A stretch of 64,000 bases of DNA, taken from Leptodontidium sp. MPI-SDFR-AT-0119 (lineage: Eukaryota > Ascomycota > Leotiomycetes > Helotiales > Leptodontidiaceae). Shown here one piece after another: positions 59,153-64,000 of the stretch. The notes under the pieces are model-generated. The model worked only from the letters and a program-made list of their open reading frames with translations. It made no database searches and had not been told where the DNA came from. The DNA lies in contig JAHLEZ010000006.1 of NCBI GenBank assembly GCA_020726505.1, positions 2,790,001 through 2,854,000 of the forward strand, written 5' to 3'. Every line of letters begins with the position of its first letter. Within the stretch, counting starts at the first letter, position 1. Position numbers and translations under genes: made by a program.

Positions 59153-62100
59153 TTACCCCCCCCTCCTAAAAAACTGCGTTCGCGTAGTTATAACTATAAT
59201 TATATCGTTTTTTAAGTCGTTATAGTCGTTAATACTAGCGTTATAAGCCTTTAGCCACTTTAAGAGAGCTCTCGGCGGGCCCTTAGCGTTAAAATACTCT
59301 AAGTGGAATCGCTTAATTATATATAAAGCTATTATAGTATCCGAGTATAAGTACTACTTTAAGTCCTCGTCGGCGCTTAGCCACTAAATATAATAAAATA
59401 ACTTGTTTTATATAACCTTAAAACTAAAGATGCCTTTAATTTCCTACTCATCTTATTTAAGTAATAACTAAATAAGTGCCGGCGTAGCTTTAGCTTGTCT
59501 TAGTAGGGGGTTGTCGACGTACTTACGAAGTGAGTACAAGTAAAAGATAAAGTAAATTAACTAATCCTTTAGTAGCTTAACTCTTTAGCTTTTTTCTTCC
59601 TTAGTAATTACTTTAATAAGGCCGTACTATTTATTAAATAACTTCCTTAAAGATTAGTTAACGTTTTAATTCCGAGTATCGACTAGTATTAAGTCGCTAA
59701 CGTTTTAATTAATAGCGCGTCGCTTACGATTCGCTAATCGTTTTATTTTCTTTTATTAATTCTTAAGGAACAACTATACGACTTTTATAACCTCCTTTAT
59801 TTATAATATTACTTAAAAAGCCTCTTTACGATTGAGTTTCTCTATTGCCGTAGTTAGAGGCTCTAAGTTAACTAAGTCCTAGGAAGTCCTCGGCTTAATG
59901 CCGTTAAATAGTTAAAAAGGAGACAGGCGGCCTAAGGACTCGTGTAATAATATTAATTAAGTAATGTCTATAATTAATAAAAAGTCGCTTTAATTGTCTT
60001 AGTAATAGTAGTAAAAGGGACGGAGTCGCTACTTAATATATTAGTTCGTTACTTCCGTTTAATTATTAACGTTTAAGTTATACGCCGTCGTTAGCTTTAC
60101 TTTAGTCCCGAGGATATAATAATACTTCTTTTAAAAGAAGGAAATAAACTAAGGTCCTCGGTCTAAGATAATAAAGTCTAGTATACTAAAGTGTTAAGTC
60201 TAATAAATAAAGAAGAGAATAATTATACCTTTAATAATAATTATATTGTTATAAGGTATTAAAACTAGTTTCTTAAATAAGCGATTAACGAAAACTATAG
60301 CGAAGTTATAGCCGTGCTTATTTAGTAATAACTTCGTAAAGTTTATCGTAAGGTATTAATACGGCCGAGTAGGGATTAATAGGGGGTATAAGAAGCTAGG
60401 GGTCTTATTTTTATAAGCTTTTTGTCGAAAGTAACTATAGCTTATTATATATTAAGTTATATTTATAATAAGGCCGTTTTAGTGATATTTGCGACTTAAT
60501 AATACCTTTATCTTTTTAATCCCTATATATATTACTAAAGGTTAAGAGTATACGTGGCGTATAAGTGTCGTGCGAAGCTCCGGTAGTTCTAAGAGTACTT
60601 TTAGGCGGCCTTAGAAAAGTAACTTGTTGTTTATTAATTCGTAATTTAGTGACTATTCCTTGGCCTTTTATTAAAAAGGCTTTAGCAAAGGCGAAGACTT
60701 ATTAGTTAAGAGTACTTAATTAATAACGTTGTATTTCGCGATATTATATGTTATTATAGAGTTAAGGTTTAACTCCTTCGCGATTAGCGTCTCTAAGTTA
60801 ATTAGTACTCCCGTATTCGACTCTGGCTCTGGCTTATCCTTAAGTCGTCACGTGGCTTAATATCGCGATCTAGGATTATAGCGTCTATAGGTGCTAAGGG
60901 TATCGTCTTTACGACTTTAATATAAGCGTTTATGGGATTAACGGCGGAGAGTTAGAGATCGCTAACGACTCGTAAGTTAATTTTATTAGTCGGAATTAGC
61001 TATTAATTACAAATAGCCCACTTACGTGCCTCTATAGTCGTAAGGTCTTAATCTTATTAAGATAAAGTATTAGCTAGCGTATTAATTGTCTTAATATAGT
61101 ATATAATCGTAAAATAAAAGTTCGTAAAGAACTTAGCCTATTAAGTTTACTTAGCCGTAAGGTCTTTAGTAGTTATAAAGTACTTTAGGGCTTAGTAGTC
61201 TGTGTAAATAAGGATATTTTTCTAAGTACTTAAGAGCTCTGAGTAATATTACTTAAATAACCGGAAAATTACTAATATCTCTTTATTTATAGATCGAGTA
61301 GTTAAGCTTAGGGTTTATTATAGTCTTAGAAAAATATCTTATAAGATAAAAAGTGTCGTTCTCTTAAAGTTAAGATAAAACCCTAGCGACGACTTTATTT
61401 AAGGAATTAGTCTTTAACTACGTTTACTTAATAAGGTCGTAGTAGTAAAGAACTAGCGTAAATTAGAGGGCTTCCCGGAGAGTTTTTTAAGCGTCCTTAT
61501 AGGCGCTATCGAATTTAAAGGGAGTGTCCTTTTTAGTGAGTATTATAAGGGGTCGTATAATACGATTATAGTCCTTAATAAATCAGCGGTAAAAGTTATA
61601 AAAACTAAAGTAACTTTATATACCTTATATATTGTCAATGTACCGCTAGTCCTTAATTACATTAATCTTCTCTAAGTCTACTTCCACGCTATTAACGTTA
61701 ATAATAAATCCTAAGAACCTCGTCTTTTACACGCTAAACTTAGACTTCTTAATATTAACCTAAAGTCTATGTGCCTATAATATTATTATAACCTTCTTGA
61801 CGTAGACTTCGTGTTCTTTAGAAGTTAACGAATATATAAGGATATTATTTATATAAGCCGCGTAGAAGTCGTCGAGGTATTTAATAAGGATATTATTAAT
61901 AAATCGCTAAAAAGTCGCCGGACTATTTATAAGGCTAAAGAAAAGGACCTTGTACTTATATATACCGTATTAAGTATAAAAGGTTGTGTAGTCCTCGCTC
62001 TTAAGGGACATACAAATGCGGTAGAAAGCTTACTAAATATCGAGCTTTATAAAGACTTTTATTTTATAAATACGTGCTATTATCTTATTAATTAGAGGGA

Positions 62101-64000
62101 TTAAGTACAAGTCCTTTTTAATAGGATATTTAGCTTCTAATAGTCGACGTATAATTAAAGACTACTATCGGCTTTCTTAGCGAAGAGAATAAGGGCCGCA
62201 TATAGTGTATTAAAGGGCTTAATAAAACCTTTATATAAGTTATTAATAATATACCGCTTAGTCTTTAATAGTTGTTTTTTAGTTATATGCCGGAGAGGCT
62301 TAAAGGACAAGTCGTTCTCCTTAATAAGCTTGATTTAGTAGTCTACGCCTTAGTAATACGCTAGTAGCTCGTCGGAGGCTCGCCGGGAGAAGAGAGGGGT
62401 ATACTTTTAATATTTTATAAGAAGTTTTTTACTTATTAGTTTGTTATCTTATACGTACTTAACCTTTAAGGCCTCCTTTGGGATTAAGTCTCTATTTATT
62501 AATGTTAACTCGACCCTTAATTAGTCTAAGGCCTCTCACTAACGTCGAGTTAGCTCTTAGTTAATCTTATATATTAATATTACAAAGGTTTTTACTTTCG
62601 TCTTCTTAGTCTTCTTAAATTAGAGATACGTCGTAGATATTACTACTATCGATATAAGGAAAATTTCCGTAATAAGCGCCTTTGGCTAGTGATTCGCTAG
62701 GGAGGCTTTACGGGCTCTTTTGTCCTTAAGTAATAATCCTAGATTACGGGATATCAGAGGGTTTAATTAATCTTTTATAATACGTAGGTGTTCCTTAACT
62801 TCTTTAATAAAGCTTAAGGGTCGATTCGGCGAGACGTTAGTAGTAGGTCGTATAGAGACCTTTAACTTAAAGGAGTTATTAAGTGTCGTAATCTTAGCTT
62901 GCCTTTGACGGTAGTTATTTACGTTTATAAGGGTATCTTTTTATTTTGTATCGAGCTAGTGAGACTTAACAATTAACTTATTAAAATAGTTAATGTCGAC
63001 GAAGACTCGCTAATTAAAGTATAATTAGATTAATATATTTAGTGGCTACTTTGGCCGATTACAGTTCTTAGTATACGACTATTTTAGGTCGTAATACTTT
63101 AAGAACTTCCGACTAATTAAGACGTTAGTGTTTCTTAAGTTAATTATTAAAAAGGGGAAGTTAATTCGCCGGTAATTAATTATTAAAATAAGCAAGACAG
63201 CTGTATTAATTAGCTTTCCTTTCTTATTATTATAGTTAGTTAGGACGATTAACTAAAGAAGAGATACAAAAGAGATATTAAATTACTTAACGAGTTAGTA
63301 TACGAGAGAGGTTTTAATTGTACTGAAAATATTAGCTTTATTATTAATATATATAAGTGTTTTAATAAAAAATTTATTCTTTTTTAATTTAATACTAATT
63401 AAGAATTGTCGTCTTCTAATAAGAGTACGGAAATTAAATACTAAGTTCTTTTATAAGTTATAGCTTATACTAAGGTGTAAGTCTTTGCCACGGCTTAAGA
63501 GTTTTTTAATAGCTCGTTAGTCTTTAAATCCTCGCTAACGACTAATTAGGAAATCGACTTATCGAGAGCCTAGTCTCTACGGCGCTTAAAGTAGTTATTA
63601 GCCTAATAGCCGGTCTTGTTATAGTAGAGATAAGTATTAAAAGAAACGTCCCTAAGTATAAGAGGAGGTACGGAAGACTTAAGTCGGCGCAAGACGGGCG
63701 AAGGAGAGGGCGTACGCTAGCGGACATCCGACGACTGTCTTAGAGTCGGTAGTCTTTACGCGTAAGAAGCGGGGGTAAGGGAGGTCGAGCGTAAGTTATC
63801 TTTCTTTAAAATGTCGCGCGAGTCGCTAGTATTAGTATTATTAAAAAAGACTCGAGGGGTTTCGCGGGTAGTAGTAGTAGTACGTTTATTAGCTCGCTTA
63901 GTAGTAATATTTTATAACTCGCGATTTAAGACGGCTAAGAACTCGTTAAGAGCTATATAATCTCTAGCGAATTTATACTTTTTAGTTTAAATATTATATT
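59153..64000 (-). pseudogene. Gypsy A gag-pol relic
   Basis: On the minus strand from low coordinates: pol C-terminus (59,160-59,320), chromodomain-like part (about 59,330-59,420), integrase (about 59,640-60,500), RNase H (about 61,130-61,400), RT about 61,600-62,400 with KYLDDFYAAYINNILIYS near 61,840-61,895 (second box Asp lost), protease region (about 62,600-62,950) and gag with a decayed CCHC knuckle (LYYNKTGY-x4-Y-like, about 63,598-63,640). Stops throughout. The gag start lies beyond 64,000. Confidence 0.75.

Larger units (their letters stand above)
58851..64000 (-). mobile_element. Gypsy A copy 3: minus-strand chromodomain Gypsy, runs off the window
   Basis: The 302-bp 3' LTR is at 58,851-59,152, followed by the C-rich complement of its polypurine tract and the pol end. 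The body continues to 64,000 without a 5' LTR. It is the most complete Gypsy A here and gives the domain order of the family. Confidence 0.85.

Overview
The window looks like a chromosome segment of a filamentous ascomycete (Pezizomycotina; I infer Eurotiales-like). A spliced CBM1-GH5 mannanase, a fungal NACHT/STAND (NLR-like) gene, a fungal NRPS relic and LTR retrotransposons bearing the signature of repeat-induced point mutation (RIP) all point that way. RIP shows as C-to-T at CpA and G-to-A at TpG on both strands, so transposon reading frames are full of TAA/TAG where Gln, Trp or Arg codons stood. I see no rRNA, tRNA or CRISPR.

Layout. (1) 1-29,782 is a nest of dead LTR elements. A Gypsy relic ('Gypsy 0', 1-3,871) is followed by a minus-strand Copia element ('Copia B', 3,872-19,585). 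A complete plus-strand Copia ('Copia A', 6,666-14,623, target duplication ATAAG) sits inside B's reverse transcriptase. A young solo LTR sits inside B's own 3' LTR (duplication ACCTA). Next come a chromodomain Gypsy ('Gypsy 1', 19,586-25,844) split by a solo LTR of another Gypsy family (duplication AAGTA), pieces of that family ('Gypsy A') and a piece of 'Copia C'. (2) 29,783-58,201 is a host island of normal base composition. It holds an NLR-like gene with a single in-frame TAG, a small Zn2Cys6 reading frame, a broken NRPS remnant (A-T-E-C-A), an antisense Est1-like remnant, a P-loop GTPase relic and an apparently intact secreted beta-mannanase. The GTPase relic is split by a 12.8-kb insertion, 'Copia D' (41,380-54,171), which itself contains a complete 'Copia C' (44,572-52,134, duplication TTAAC). 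(3) 58,202-64,000 is again transposon: a Gypsy A LTR, a Copia A fragment, and a minus-strand Gypsy A element running off the end.

Main point of interest. Copia A, B and C and Gypsy 1 each carry, between the end of pol and the 3' LTR, a decayed reading frame on the strand opposite pol. All four encode the same six-cysteine layout, C-x2-C-x(6-18)-C-x(8-10)-C-x2-C-x(5-6)-C, close to a Zn2Cys6 cluster. The same antisense module in two retrotransposon superfamilies, plus a free-standing Zn2Cys6 reading frame in the host island, suggests a shared accessory gene that may have been captured or exchanged. Cysteines are counted after allowing RIP reversal (Tyr codons back to Cys), so this is reading plus inference.

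Working together. Few genes here can work. The mannanase is the clearest functional gene. The NLR-like gene could work only if its TAG is read through, edited or absent in other strains. The rest are relics recording successive waves of insertion followed by uneven RIP.
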